64,000 bases of DNA from assembly GCF_040548735.1 (NCBI RefSeq), contig NZ_JBEPSD010000002.1:310001-374000 (forward strand), given 5' to 3'. Shown piece after piece: positions 46,193 through 55,957 of the stretch; position 1 is the first letter of the stretch, and each line of letters begins with the position of its first letter. The translations under genes and the position numbers were made by a program. Source of the stretch: Rhodanobacter soli. Its GTDB lineage: Bacteria > Pseudomonadota > Gammaproteobacteria > Xanthomonadales > Rhodanobacteraceae. The notes beneath the pieces are model-generated. The model ran no database searches. It saw nothing but the letters and a program-made list of their open reading frames with translations, and was not told the DNA's origin.

Positions 46193-46783
46193 TCAATCCG
46201 TGCCGTCGCGCCACAACGCCTGCCAGCCGGCGGGGCCCAGCCGTTGCAGGGTCTCGATGTTGCGCCGATAGATGCTGTCGGTGTCGCTCATCGTCTCCAT
46301 CGCGCGCTCGATGCTGGATTCGCGCAGCAGGTGCAGCGTGGGATACGGCGAACGGTTGCTGAAGTTCTCGACGTCGTCCGGCGCGCTGTCGGCGAACTGG
46401 TAGCGGGGATGGAAACTGGCCACCTGCCATTCGCCTTCCAGCCCCAGCGTCTGCACGGCGGCGTCGGCCACGTCGAGGAAGTCGTTGTAGTCGAGGAAGT
46501 CGCCGAGCACGAACGGATGAATCAGCAGGCCGGTCTCGCATTGGTCGGGCGTCAGCGCATTGAGCGACTGCAGTTCGCCGCAGAGGTCGTCGAGCAGCGC
46601 GTCGGTGTCGCGCGCATGGCTCACCCGCAGCCGCAACTTGCCCTGCACGTGCGGCGCGCGGGCGAACGGGCACAGGTTCAGCCCGATCACCGCGCGCTCC
46701 AGCCAGCGCGTGGTGGCGGCGAGGTAGGGCGCGTCCTCGGCTAGCGCGTCGGCGTTGAGGTGATCGGCAGACGTCGGGTTCAT
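46193..46783 (-). CDS. DUF1415 domain-containing protein
   Basis: A 196-residue soluble protein matching DUF1415: TTRWLERAVIGLNLCPFARA at residues about 25-45, then HPFVLGDFLDYNDFLDVADA, WQVASFHPRYQFAD and NRSPYPTLHLLRESSIERAM. Conserved Cys, Phe-His-Pro and Asn-Arg-Ser-Pro-Tyr motifs are intact. Role unknown; widespread in proteobacteria. ATG 46783 is taken because the conserved region follows directly. Confidence 0.88.
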   Translation of the reverse strand: MNPTSADHLNADALAEDAPYLAATTRWLERAVIGLNLCPFARAPHVQGKLRLRVSHARDTDALLDDLCGELQSLNALTPDQCETGLLIHPFVLGDFLDYNDFLDVADAAVQTLGLEGEWQVASFHPRYQFADSAPDDVENFSNRSPYPTLHLLRESSIERAMETMSDTDSIYRRNIETLQRLGPAGWQALWRDGTD

Positions 46784-47017
46784 GCGGTTTTCGCCGAGGG
46801 TGCGGCAGCCGACTATAGCGGCTGGCTGGCGCACTGGCTTGTGCATGCCGTGCCGATGCCTGGCGGGTTTGCGTCGGGGGGCGCGGGGACGTTCAGGTGC
46901 CGATACGGGAACCGCCTTCGCAAACCTGATTTAATGGCGACCCTCGACACGGGGAGTTCGCCGCCCCGACCAGGCCCCCCGGATCGGCGGCGGCCGTGCC
47001 TTGAACAGGATTCGCTC

Positions 47018-48310
47018 GTGGATGGTTTGACACCAACGACCGCAGATGCCTTGCACGGCGACAGCCGCGGGTACTCCGAAGTCGAGGGTGGCATGGTCGC
47101 GTGCGATGGGCCGGCGCGGGAACCGGCCCCTGCCGAAGCGGGCACGGGAGCCGGCTCGGGCAAGCATCCGGTCACCGACCCCGTGACAGCGCGTGGCACT
47201 CCTCGGGAACCGGGCCGCGTCTATCTGATGGCGCCGGCGTGCTGGAAATCCGGAGGCGCGTCGGCCCGCCGCCGGTCGGTCGCCCCGGCCGTTCCGATGC
47301 CGGCACCTGCGCACTGGATCCGTTCACGGGCCGTGCCCAGCCGACTGCCCCCCAGCGTGCTGCGGCCGGCAGCGGAACGTTGGCTGCTGGATGGATGGCA
47401 CGTGAGCGCAGTCGCCGGTTTGCGCCGGCTCGTCGACGCCCGGATCATGCCGTGGGCGCGGGCACGCATGCCGTCGTGGCCGGGATGGGCGAGGGCGCCT
47501 CGGCGCAGGCTTGCGGCAGGCGTCGCCATGGGCGCCATCGCAGGCGCTGCCCTGGTATTGCTGCGCATCGGCATGCCGCACCCCGGCGTGGGATCAACGC
47601 CAGCCAGGGCGGTGGTTGCCACATCGGCAAGGCCCGCATCTGTCATGCGTGCACTGTCCTTGCCGGCCGGGCCTGCGCCGGTGTCGGCTCCGGCAAGCGC
47701 ATCAACGGTTGCGCCGGCAGCCCACGCCGAGCCGGCCGAAACCGGTCGCAAGCTGTTGTCCGACGTCAGCACGATGGACCTGATGATGCCGATCGAGGAG
47801 TCCGACCTCGACATCACTTCGCGGCAGAGCCTGTGGTCGCAGATCGGCAAGGCCTCCGGCGTCGATCCGCTGCTGCTGTACAGCGTCGCCCTGGTGGAAT
47901 CGAAGGCGTTGTACCCGGATGGCAAGATTGCGCCCACGCCGTGGCTGTTCCGCGTCGACGACCACTTGGTGCGCGGCGAGCGGCATGACGTGCAGCTGGC
48001 GATGGCGGCGGCGAGCCAGTTCGGTTCGGCCGTGCAGGATGTCGGCATCATGCAGGTCTACTACCCGATGCACCGGGACGCGGTGCGCGATCCGCTGACG
48101 CTGCTGAATCCGCGCACCAACATCACCGTGGCGGCGAAAATCCTGCGCGACGGCATGCATCAGACCCGCGACCGGGTGCTCGGCGTGGGCTACTACCACA
48201 GCCACACGCCGACCCTGGCCAGGGATTACGGCACCGCCGTGCTGACCGTCTACCAGCGGCTGAAGGCGATCCATCGTCCGCCGCACCGTGGGCAGGCCGT
48301 GGCGCGCTAG
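47018..48310 (+). CDS. SLT-domain (lytic transglycosylase-like) membrane protein
   Basis: About 430 residues if the GTG at 47018 is used (AGGA seven bases before); the frame is open to 46760, and ATGs at 46934 and 47228 are alternatives. A long basic, low-complexity N-terminus leads to a membrane helix (LAAGVAMGAIAGAALVLLRIG), an Ala/Pro/Ser linker and a C-terminal SLT-like domain. That domain has ASGVDPLLLYSVALVESKAL with the catalytic Glu, AVQDVGIMQVYYPMH in place of the G-L-M-Q motif, and NPRTNITVAAKILRDGM. It probably cleaves or binds peptidoglycan in the periplasm. The N-terminal 200 residues are unlike known relatives. Confidence 0.7.
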   Translation: MDGLTPTTADALHGDSRGYSEVEGGMVACDGPAREPAPAEAGTGAGSGKHPVTDPVTARGTPREPGRVYLMAPACWKSGGASARRRSVAPAVPMPAPAHWIRSRAVPSRLPPSVLRPAAERWLLDGWHVSAVAGLRRLVDARIMPWARARMPSWPGWARAPRRRLAAGVAMGAIAGAALVLLRIGMPHPGVGSTPARAVVATSARPASVMRALSLPAGPAPVSAPASASTVAPAAHAEPAETGRKLLSDVSTMDLMMPIEESDLDITSRQSLWSQIGKASGVDPLLLYSVALVESKALYPDGKIAPTPWLFRVDDHLVRGERHDVQLAMAAASQFGSAVQDVGIMQVYYPMHRDAVRDPLTLLNPRTNITVAAKILRDGMHQTRDRVLGVGYYHSHTPTLARDYGTAVLTVYQRLKAIHRPPHRGQAVAR

Positions 48311-48404
48311 CGCCGTTCGGAGAAAGCGCGCCGCACTGCATGGCCCGGCCTTGCATCGCGCCGTTGGCGCCCGGATATAGGCTGCAGTCCTTCGAGGCAG
48401 CCTG

Positions 48405-49964
48405 ATGTTCGATCTTCGTTTCGACAATGCGTTCGTGCGCGAGCTGCCCGGCGATCCGGAGCAGGGCGCGCGGCTGCGCCAGGTCGACGGCGCGCTGTAC
48501 TCGCGGGTCGATCCCACGCCGGTGGCGGCGCCGCGGCTGCTGGCGCATTCGGCCGAGATGGCGGCGACGCTCGGTTTCAGCGCGACGGATGTCGCCACGC
48601 CCGAGTTTGCCCAGCTGTTCGGCGGCAACGCCCTGCTCGACGGCATGCAGCCGTATGCGGCGAACTACGGCGGGCACCAGTTCGGCAACTGGGCCGGGCA
48701 GCTCGGCGATGGCCGCGCGATTTCGCTGGGCGAAGTGATCAATGCCGCCGGCGAACGCTGGGAGCTGCAACTGAAGGGTGCCGGACTGACGCCGTATTCG
48801 CGCGGCGCGGACGGCCGCGCGGTGCTGCGTTCCTCAGTGCGCGAATTCCTGTGCAGCGAGGCGATGCACCACCTGGGCGTACCGACCACACGTGCCCTGT
48901 GCCTGGTCGGCACCGGCGAGGCCGTGGTGCGCGACATGTTCTACGACGGCCACGCCGCGCCGGAACCGGGCGCGATCGTGTGTCGCGTGGCGCCATCGTT
49001 CATCCGCTTCGGCAATTTCGAGCTGCCCACCTCGCGCGGCGACATCGCGCTGCTGCGCCGGCTGGTCGAGTTCACCATCCGCCGCGACTTCCCTGAACTC
49101 GACGGTGAGGGCGAGGCGCTCTATGCGGCGTGGTTCACCCAAGTGTGCGAGCGCACCGCCACGATGATGGCGCACTGGATGCGCGTGGGCTTCGTGCACG
49201 GGGTGATGAACACCGACAACATGTCGATCCTCGGCCTCACCATCGACTACGGCCCGTATGGCTGGGTCGACAACTACGATCCGGACTGGACGCCGAACAC
49301 CACCGACGCGCAGCGCCGTCGCTACCGCTACGGCCAGCAGCCGAACGTGGCGTGGTGGAACCTGAGCTGCCTGGCCGGTGCGCTGGCGCCGCTGTTCGAT
49401 GGCATCGGGCCGCTGGAGGCAGGACTGCAGCATTACGCCGCCGTGTATGCCACCGCCGACCGCGCCAACATCGCCGCCAAGCTGGGCCTGGCCGAATGCC
49501 GCGACGACGACGTGGCGCTGATGCAGTCGCTGCAATCGTTGATGCAGCAGGCCGAGATCGACATGACGCTGTGGTTCCGCGCACTGGCCGCGGTGGACGT
49601 GCAGGCGCCCACGCTGGCGCCGTTCGGCGAGGCGTTTTACGACGAGGCGAAGCGGCGCGAGGCCGAGCCGGCGCTCGGCGACTGGCTGGCCCGCTACGTG
49701 GCGCGGCTGGCCGATGATCCGTTGTCGCCGGCCCAGCGCCGCGAGCAGATGCGCCTGGCGAACCCGCGCTACGTGCTGCGCAACTACCTGGCGCAGCAGG
49801 CGATCGACCGCGCGGAGCAGGGTGACCCCAGCGGTATCGCCGAACTGCTTGAGGTGATGCGCCATCCCTACGACGACCAGCCCGGCCGCGAGGCGTTCGC
49901 GCAGAAGCGCCCGGACTGGGCGCGGCACAAGGCCGGTTGCTCGATGCTGTCGTGCAGTTCCTGA
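48405..49964 (+). CDS. selO: Protein adenylyltransferase SelO
   Basis: A 519-residue pseudokinase-fold AMP transferase. Family motifs are [60 protein letters not shown] and the C-terminus CSMLSCSS, where eukaryotic forms carry selenocysteine. SelO transfers AMP to Ser/Thr/Tyr of target proteins, linked to redox stress. Full length for the family. Ends 39 bases before the tRNA-Arg on the other strand. Confidence 0.96.
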   Translation: MFDLRFDNAFVRELPGDPEQGARLRQVDGALYSRVDPTPVAAPRLLAHSAEMAATLGFSATDVATPEFAQLFGGNALLDGMQPYAANYGGHQFGNWAGQLGDGRAISLGEVINAAGERWELQLKGAGLTPYSRGADGRAVLRSSVREFLCSEAMHHLGVPTTRALCLVGTGEAVVRDMFYDGHAAPEPGAIVCRVAPSFIRFGNFELPTSRGDIALLRRLVEFTIRRDFPELDGEGEALYAAWFTQVCERTATMMAHWMRVGFVHGVMNTDNMSILGLTIDYGPYGWVDNYDPDWTPNTTDAQRRRYRYGQQPNVAWWNLSCLAGALAPLFDGIGPLEAGLQHYAAVYATADRANIAAKLGLAECRDDDVALMQSLQSLMQQAEIDMTLWFRALAAVDVQAPTLAPFGEAFYDEAKRREAEPALGDWLARYVARLADDPLSPAQRREQMRLANPRYVLRNYLAQQAIDRAEQGDPSGIAELLEVMRHPYDDQPGREAFAQKRPDWARHKAGCSMLSCSS

Positions 49965-50003
49965 ACACGAAGGCCGGCATGGCCGGCCCTCGCATGACGG
50001 AAC

Positions 50004-50080
<77 letters not shown>

Positions 50081-50206
50081 AGCGGCGGGATTTTCGCATG
50101 GATCACGCGGCGGTGCGATTGTGTTGCCCTTCCCTTGCTTGCAGTGGAGGCTGGCGAGGGGCGTTGGAGTGCCGGAAATCCAAGATCAAGAGCGACCCCA
50201 CCCCAG

Positions 50207-50231
50207 CCCTCCCCTGCAACGCAGGGGAGGG
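50207..50231. repeat. Short palindromic repeat upstream of the ALDH gene
   Basis: CCCTCCCCTGC (50207-50217) and GCAGGGGAGGG (50221-50231) form an 11-bp perfect inverted repeat with loop AAC. The wording resembles short interspersed palindromes common in Lysobacterales. No second copy was seen in this window. Confidence 0.7.
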
Positions 50232-50317
50232 AGTCACTTACCCACCCCTGCTAGAATGGGCAATTGCCACTTTCCCTTCACGGTGCCCCGCAGGCGCCGC
50301 AAGTCCAGGAGACATCC

Positions 50318-51853
50318 ATGTCCCATGCAATCCTCAGCGCGCTCGGCCTCGATGGCGAGCAGTCCGGCAGCTACCTCGGCCAAGGCGAGTGGTCGAAGAC
50401 CACCGACGCCGGCGCGCTGCAGCCGGTGAACCCGGCCACCGGCGAGGTGCTTGGCACCGTGCATGCGTCCAGCGCCGCCGATTACGAGGTGATCGTCCAG
50501 CGCGCGCAGGAAGCGTTCAAGGTGTGGCGCACCACCCCGGCGCCGCGTCGCGGCGAAGCCGTGCGGTTGTGCGGCGAGGCGCTGCGCAAGCACAAGGACG
50601 CGCTGGGTTCGCTGGTCGCGCTGGAGATGGGCAAGATCAAGCCCGAGGGCGACGGTGAAGTGCAGGAGATGATCGACATCGCCGACTTCGCGGTGGGCCA
50701 GAGCCGCATGCTGTACGGCTACACCATGCATTCGGAGCGCCCGGGCCACCGCATGTACGACCAGTACCATCCGCTGGGCCTGGTCGGCATCATCAGCGCG
50801 TTCAATTTCCCGGTCGCGGTGTGGGCGTGGAACGCCATGCTGGCCACCATTGCCGGCGACATCTGCATCTGGAAGCCGTCGCCGAAGACCCCGCTGTCGG
50901 CGATCGCCACGATCCGCATCTGCAACGATGCGCTGAAGGCCGGCGGCTTCCCCGACCTGTTCTTCCTGTTCAACGACGCCGGCAGCGACCTGGCGCAGGC
51001 GTTCGTCGACGACAAGCGCATCCCGCTGATCAGCTTCACCGGCTCGACCAAGGTCGGCCGCATGGTCGGCGAGCGGGTGGCCCAGCGCATGGGCCGCTCG
51101 TTGCTGGAACTGGGCGGCAACAACGCGATCATCGTGGACGAGACGGCCGACCTGAAGCTGGCGATCCCGGGCATCGTGTTCGGCGCGGTCGGCACCGCCG
51201 GCCAGCGCTGCACCACCACCCGCCGCGTGTTCGTGCACGAGTCGATTCATGACAGCGTGGTCGACACCCTGGTCAAGGCGTACAAGCAGGTCGAGGGCAA
51301 GATCGGCGATCCCACCCTGGCCACCACGCTGATGGGCCCGCTGAACAGCCAGGAAGCGGTGCAGGGTTATCTCGCCGCGATCGAGAAGGCCAAGGCGGCT
51401 GGCGGCACCGTCGCCACCGGCGGCAAGGCGCTGACCGATCGCAAGGGCAACTTCGTGCTGCCGACCATCGTCACCGGGCTGAAGAACGCCGACGAGGTGG
51501 TGCAGACCGAGACGTTCGCGCCGATCCTCTACGTGATGCCGTTCAAGACGCTGGACGAGGCGATTGCGCTGCAGAACGACGTGCCGCAGGGCCTGTCCTC
51601 GTCGATCTTCACCACCAACCTGAAGGCGGCCGAGCAGTTCCTGTCGGCGGCGGGTTCCGACTGCGGCATCGCCAACATCAACATCGGCACATCCGGTGCG
51701 GAGATCGGCGGCGCGTTCGGCGGCGAGAAGGAAACCGGCGGTGGCCGCGAGTCCGGTTCGGATGCCTGGAAGGTGTACATGCGCCGCCAGACCAATACCA
51801 TCAACTACTCGGACGCGTTGCCGCTGGCGCAAGGCATCAAGTTCGACTTCTGA
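50318..51853 (+). CDS. amaB: ALDH7-type L-aminoadipate-semialdehyde (piperideine-6-carboxylate) dehydrogenase
   Basis: A 511-residue NAD(P)-dependent aldehyde dehydrogenase. Cofactor motifs are [18 protein letters not shown] and [11 protein letters not shown]; the catalytic Glu is in LELGGNN and the nucleophile in [12 protein letters not shown]. Sequence style ([17 protein letters not shown], [20 protein letters not shown]) is that of the ALDH7/antiquitin group, used in lysine and pipecolate breakdown. Specific substrate is inferred. ATG 50318 follows AGGAGA at proper spacing. Confidence 0.9.
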   Translation: MSHAILSALGLDGEQSGSYLGQGEWSKTTDAGALQPVNPATGEVLGTVHASSAADYEVIVQRAQEAFKVWRTTPAPRRGEAVRLCGEALRKHKDALGSLVALEMGKIKPEGDGEVQEMIDIADFAVGQSRMLYGYTMHSERPGHRMYDQYHPLGLVGIISAFNFPVAVWAWNAMLATIAGDICIWKPSPKTPLSAIATIRICNDALKAGGFPDLFFLFNDAGSDLAQAFVDDKRIPLISFTGSTKVGRMVGERVAQRMGRSLLELGGNNAIIVDETADLKLAIPGIVFGAVGTAGQRCTTTRRVFVHESIHDSVVDTLVKAYKQVEGKIGDPTLATTLMGPLNSQEAVQGYLAAIEKAKAAGGTVATGGKALTDRKGNFVLPTIVTGLKNADEVVQTETFAPILYVMPFKTLDEAIALQNDVPQGLSSSIFTTNLKAAEQFLSAAGSDCGIANINIGTSGAEIGGAFGGEKETGGGRESGSDAWKVYMRRQTNTINYSDALPLAQGIKFDF

Positions 51854-51941
51854 TGAACCGGCTGCGGGCGGTTCGCCACCCGCAGCCGACGGCGATGCAT
51901 GACGGCGCTGATCCACCACCTCGACATGAGTGAGCGATCCG

Positions 51942-52244
51942 ATGAGCTATCAACCGTCCTACCGCCCGGGCACCGGCACCAGTTCGCTGGCCGTGGTGAG
52001 CCTGGTATTCGGCATCCTGGCCTGGTGCGTGCTGCCGTTCGTGGGCGCGATCGTGGCGATCATCTGCGGCCATCTGGCGCGCAGCGAGATTCGCCGCAGT
52101 CCGTCCGATGCCCGCATCGAGGGCGACGGCATGGCCGTGGCCGGTCTGGTGCTCGGTTACGTGCAACTGCTGCTGTGCGTGCTGGCGGTGTTCGTGCTCA
52201 TCGCTGCGCTGATCTTCGGCTTCGCCTTCTCGAACTGGCATTGA
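51942..52244 (+). CDS. DUF4190-type small membrane protein
   Basis: A 100-residue protein with a short Tyr/Pro/Ser-rich N-terminus (MSYQPSYRPGTGTSSLAVV) and two membrane helices (AWCVLPFVGAIVAIICG and GLVLGYVQLLLCVLAVFVLIA). The G-x-x-A-x-x-x-G-H-x-A-R-S-E-I motif between them is typical of DUF4190. Role unknown. The stop codon shares one base with the start of the SDR gene (TGATG). ATG 51942 is preferred over GTG 51930 by family comparison. Confidence 0.75.
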   Translation: MSYQPSYRPGTGTSSLAVVSLVFGILAWCVLPFVGAIVAIICGHLARSEIRRSPSDARIEGDGMAVAGLVLGYVQLLLCVLAVFVLIAALIFGFAFSNWH

Positions 52245-53008
52245 TGCCGCGCATGCCTTTCGATTTCCACGGGTATCGCGTCGTCGTCGCCGGCGGCAGC
52301 CGCGGCATCGGCCGCAGCATCGCGCTGGGTTTTGCCGAAGCCGGCGCGGCCGTGTCGATCTGCGCCCGCGGCGTGGCGGCGCTGGAGGAAACCCGCCAGG
52401 CGCTCGCCGCCCACGGCGTGCTGGCGCACGCGCAGAGCTGCGACCTGGCCGATGCCCGCGCCATCGAGGCCTATGTGGCGGAGGCAGCCAGCGCGCTCGG
52501 CGGCATCGACGTGCTGGTCAACAACGCCAGCGGCTACGGTTTCGACGACGGCGACGAGGCATGGATCGCCGGTTTCAACGTGGACCTGATGGCGGCGGTG
52601 CGCGCGTCGCGCGCGGCCCTGCCGCACCTCAAGGCCGCGCCGCACGGATGCATCCTGCACACCAGCTCGATCGCCGCCTTCCGCCCGCGCGCGAACGGTG
52701 CGGCGTATGCAGCGGTGAAGGCGGCGCTGAGCCAGTACACCACCTCGCAGGCACTGGCGCTGGCGGAACACCGCATCCGCGTCAATGCGATCGCGCCGGG
52801 CTCGATCGCGTTTGCCGACGGCCTGTGGGAGCGCCGCAAGCTGGAACAGCCGGAGCTCTACCGCGCCACCCTGGCGAAGATTCCGTTCGGCCGCTTCGGC
52901 AAGCCGGAAGAGATCGCCCACGCCGCGCTGTTCCTGGCCTCGCCGTGGGCGGGCTGGATCACCGGTCATACCCTGGTCGTCGACGGCGGACAGATGCTCC
53001 ATGGCTGA
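52244..53008 (+). CDS. SDR family oxidoreductase
   Basis: A 254-residue classical short-chain dehydrogenase: cofactor motif GGSRGIGRSIALGF, NNASG, and the active-site Ser-Tyr-Lys in TSSIAAFRPRANGAAYAAVK, followed by RVNAIAPGSIAFADG and the terminal ITGHTLVVDGGQ. Arg after the first Gly motif (SICARG) suggests NADP(H). The substrate is unknown. ATG 52244 is overlapped by the previous stop; ATG 52253 is possible. It overlaps the next gene by eight bases. Confidence 0.9.
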   Translation: MPRMPFDFHGYRVVVAGGSRGIGRSIALGFAEAGAAVSICARGVAALEETRQALAAHGVLAHAQSCDLADARAIEAYVAEAASALGGIDVLVNNASGYGFDDGDEAWIAGFNVDLMAAVRASRAALPHLKAAPHGCILHTSSIAAFRPRANGAAYAAVKAALSQYTTSQALALAEHRIRVNAIAPGSIAFADGLWERRKLEQPELYRATLAKIPFGRFGKPEEIAHAALFLASPWAGWITGHTLVVDGGQMLHG

Positions 53009-53780
53009 CGAGAACGCTTCCCTGCCATCCACCGCGCGCTTCGGCGATCGCGTGGATGACTACGTGCGCTACCGGCCGGACTATCCGGTGGCACTGCTGG
53101 ACTGGCTGCAGCGCGAGCAGGGCGTGGACAGCAGCTGGCGTGTGGCGGACATCGGTGCCGGCACCGGCATCTCCTCGAAGCTGTTCCTCGACGCCGGTTA
53201 CCGGGTGACCGCGGTGGAACCGAATGCGCCGATGCGCACCGCGGCCGAACACTGGCTGCGGGCGTATGCGGGCTTCGATGCGGTCGACGGCGGCGCCGAC
53301 GCCACCGGCTTGCCCGACGCCAGCGTGGACCTGGTCACCGTGGCGCAGGCATTCCACTGGTTCGACGAGGACGCGGCACGACGCGAGTTTGCGCGCATCC
53401 TGCGTCCGCGCGGCCTGGCGGCGATCTGGTGGAACTCGCGTCGACTCAACGGCACCCGTTTTCTGGAAGGCTACGAGGCGCTGCTGCTGGCTTACGGCAC
53501 CGACTACGCCAGCGTGGCCGAGCGCTATGCCGACGACGCGCGCATGCGCGCCTGGTTCGGCGCCGGCTTCCGCGGTGCGGCCCGTTTCGAACACGCGCAG
53601 CAACTGGATTTCGAAGCCCTGCGCGGACGCCTGATGTCGTCGTCGTATGCGCCGAAGGCAGGCCATCCCCGGCACGAACCGATGCTGCGCGCACTGCGCG
53701 AACTGTTCGACAGCTGTGCCGAAAACGGCACGGTAAGCTTCGATTACGATACCCGCATCTTCGCGGGCCAACTGGCCTGA
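53001..53780 (+). CDS. Class I SAM-dependent methyltransferase (UbiE-like)
   Basis: A 259-residue enzyme; motif I is VADIGAGTGISSKLFLDAG, motif II TAVEPNAPM, and VDLVTVAQAFHWFD is the family's characteristic H-W-F-D segment. It belongs to the Methyltransf_11 small-molecule or biotin BioC-like group, with unknown acceptor. The ATG at 53001 lies inside the end of the SDR gene. Three bases separate it from pyrD, so it sits in a co-transcribed row. Confidence 0.9.
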   Translation: MADENASLPSTARFGDRVDDYVRYRPDYPVALLDWLQREQGVDSSWRVADIGAGTGISSKLFLDAGYRVTAVEPNAPMRTAAEHWLRAYAGFDAVDGGADATGLPDASVDLVTVAQAFHWFDEDAARREFARILRPRGLAAIWWNSRRLNGTRFLEGYEALLLAYGTDYASVAERYADDARMRAWFGAGFRGAARFEHAQQLDFEALRGRLMSSSYAPKAGHPRHEPMLRALRELFDSCAENGTVSFDYDTRIFAGQLA

Positions 53781-53783
53781 TCC

Positions 53784-54821
53784 ATGTACGACATCCTGCG
53801 CCCGCTGCTGTTCAAGCTCGATGCCGAGACCGCGCATCGCGCCACCCTGTATGCGTTGGGCGTGGCCCAGCGCAGCAACTTCGCGCACTGGATCGCCAAG
53901 CCGCCGGCGGACCTGCCGACGAAGGTGTTTGGCATCACCTTCCCGAACCCGGTCGGACTCGCCGCCGGACTGGACAAGAATGCCGAACACCTGGACGCGC
54001 TCGATGCGCTGGGTTTCGGCTTCATCGAAGTGGGCACGGTGACGCCGAAGCCGCAATCGGGCAATGACCGGCCGCGCCTGTTCCGGCTGCCGCGGCACGA
54101 GGCGATCATCAACCGCATGGGCTTCAACAACGCCGGCGTCGATGCGCTGGTGCGCAACGTGCAGCAGTCCAGCTATCACGGCGTGCTCGGCATCAACATC
54201 GGCAAGAACAAGGACACGCCGAACGAGAAGGCAGTCAGCGACTACCTGCTCTGCCTCACTCGCGTGTACGAGCATGCCAGCTACGTCACGGTGAACATCT
54301 CCTCGCCGAACACCCAGGGCCTGCGCGACCTGCAGGAGGAAGCCACGCTGCGCCGCTTCATCTCGGTGCTGCGCGAGGCGCAGGAGCGGCTCGGCTCGCA
54401 GCACGGACGGCGCAAGCCGATGCTGCTCAAGATCGCGCCGGACCTGGGCGAGGCGGAACTGGACGCGATCGCCGAGGTGCTGCTGCACACCGGCATCGAC
54501 GGGGTGGTTTGCAGCAACACCACGATCGACCATGCGGCGGTGGCCGACGACCCGCACGGCAACGAAGTCGGCGGGTTGTCCGGCAAGCCGCTGTTCGACC
54601 GTTCCACCGCGGTGCTGGCGGGCATGCGTCGGCGCCTGCAGGGCCGCGTTCCGCTGATCGGCGTGGGCGGCATCCTCGACGGCAGCGACGCCGCCGAGAA
54701 GTTGGAGATGGGCGCTTCGCTGGTGCAGCTCTACTCGGGCCTGATCTATCGCGGGCCGCCGTTGGTCGCCGAGTGCGTGAATGAAATCCGCCGCCAGCGC
54801 GAGGCCGCCGATGCCGTCTGA
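53784..54821 (+). CDS. pyrD: Quinone-dependent dihydroorotate dehydrogenase
   Basis: A 345-residue class 2 dihydroorotate dehydrogenase, membrane-associated through its N-terminal helix ([20 protein letters not shown]). FMN and substrate motifs are [42 protein letters not shown] and [31 protein letters not shown] is the phosphate-binding end. It oxidises dihydroorotate to orotate in pyrimidine synthesis, passing electrons to quinone. Overlaps murB by 11 bases. Confidence 0.97.
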   Translation: MYDILRPLLFKLDAETAHRATLYALGVAQRSNFAHWIAKPPADLPTKVFGITFPNPVGLAAGLDKNAEHLDALDALGFGFIEVGTVTPKPQSGNDRPRLFRLPRHEAIINRMGFNNAGVDALVRNVQQSSYHGVLGINIGKNKDTPNEKAVSDYLLCLTRVYEHASYVTVNISSPNTQGLRDLQEEATLRRFISVLREAQERLGSQHGRRKPMLLKIAPDLGEAELDAIAEVLLHTGIDGVVCSNTTIDHAAVADDPHGNEVGGLSGKPLFDRSTAVLAGMRRRLQGRVPLIGVGGILDGSDAAEKLEMGASLVQLYSGLIYRGPPLVAECVNEIRRQREAADAV

Positions 54822-55887
54822 ACGTACTTGCCTGCCTGCCGAGCGCGTGGACATGGGCGGTTACACGCTCACCGAAAACGCCGCGCTGGCGACGCGCAAC
54901 ACGTTGCGTGTCGATGCGCGGGCGAAGCTGCTGGCCGAGATCCGCGACGCCAGCAAGCTGCCCGAGCTGCTCGACTTCCCGGCGCTGCGCGGCGACCGCC
55001 TGCTGGTGCTGGGCGAGGGCAGCAACCTGCTGTTCACCGGCGACTTCGACGGCACCGTGCTGGCGATGGCCACCCGCGGCGTGCAGGTGGAGAGCGACGG
55101 CGCCAGCGCGCGCATCGCGGTGGCCGCCGGCGAACGCTGGGATGACTTCGTGCGCTGGACCCTGGGCCAAGGCTACGCCGGCCTGGAAAACCTGATCCTG
55201 ATTCCCGGCACCGTCGGCGCCGCACCGATCCAGAACATCGGCGCTTACGGCTGCGAGGTCGCCGAGTTCGTCGAGAGTGTCGAGGCGTGGGATACGCGCG
55301 AACGTCGCGTGGTGACGCTGGACCATGCCACCTGCGCCTTTGGCTACCGCGATTCGCTGTTCAAGCACGAGCCGGGCCGCTACATCGTCACTGCCGTGCG
55401 CTTCGTGCTGCCGCGCAGCCGTCCGCTGCGCACCGACTACGCCGGCATTGCCGAGGAGCTGGCGCGGATGGGCGTGGACAAGCCCGCGCCGTTCCACGTC
55501 GCCGAGGCGGTGGTGCACCTGCGCACGCGCAAGCTGCCCGATCCCGCGGTGATCGGCAACGCCGGCAGCTTCTTCAAGAACCCGATCGTCGAGGCCGCGC
55601 TGGCCGATGCGCTGAAGCGCGAGCATCCCGGCCTCGCCGTCTGGCCGCAGCCCGACGGCCGCTGCAAGGTGTCCGCCGCGTGGATGATCGAAGCCGCCGG
55701 CCTCAAGGGTGTGCGCGAAGGCGACGCCGGCATGTCGAACCGCCATGCGCTGGTGCTGGTCAACCACGGTCAGGCCACCGGGCCGCAACTGTGGGCGCTG
55801 GCGCAACGGGTGATTGCCGATGTCGAGGCGAAATTCGGCGTGCGGCTGGAGCCGGAGCCGGTCATCGTCGGCACGCAAGGCGCGTAG
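54811..55887 (+). CDS. murB: UDP-N-acetylenolpyruvoylglucosamine reductase
   Basis: A 358-residue type I MurB, catalysing NADPH reduction of UDP-GlcNAc-enolpyruvate to UDP-MurNAc. Motifs are [12 protein letters not shown] and [20 protein letters not shown]. The catalytic Ser is in [10 protein letters not shown] and the catalytic Glu in LEPEPVIVG. The start lies inside pyrD. The stop codon TAG (55885-55887) belongs to a REP-like repeat. Confidence 0.97.
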   Translation: MPSERTCLPAERVDMGGYTLTENAALATRNTLRVDARAKLLAEIRDASKLPELLDFPALRGDRLLVLGEGSNLLFTGDFDGTVLAMATRGVQVESDGASARIAVAAGERWDDFVRWTLGQGYAGLENLILIPGTVGAAPIQNIGAYGCEVAEFVESVEAWDTRERRVVTLDHATCAFGYRDSLFKHEPGRYIVTAVRFVLPRSRPLRTDYAGIAEELARMGVDKPAPFHVAEAVVHLRTRKLPDPAVIGNAGSFFKNPIVEAALADALKREHPGLAVWPQPDGRCKVSAAWMIEAAGLKGVREGDAGMSNRHALVLVNHGQATGPQLWALAQRVIADVEAKFGVRLEPEPVIVGTQGA

Positions 55888-55951
55888 GGCGGGCACTGCC
55901 CGCCGCTCTCGTTGCGTACGAGAAAAGCCGGCGGGCAGTGCCCGCCCTACG
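55883..55951. repeat. Perfect REP-like inverted pair after murB
   Basis: Two 22-bp arms, 55883-55904 and 55930-55951, are exact reverse complements around a 25-base spacer. Each arm is itself near-palindromic (GGGCGGGCACTGCCCGCC). The same 22 bases occur at 45709-45730. The pair lies between convergent murB and the MFS gene and can fold as a stable cruciform or terminator-like hairpin. Confidence 0.93.
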
Positions 55952-55957
55952 GCAGCG

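Noticed and set aside
49940-49964. Selenocysteine at the SelO C-terminus
   Set aside because: The codon is a Cys codon (CSMLSCSS), as usual in bacteria.
51899-52253. An extended N-terminus for the SDR protein from 51899
   Set aside because: That part is out of frame with and overlaps the DUF4190 gene and lacks SDR features; the cofactor motif begins right after 52253.
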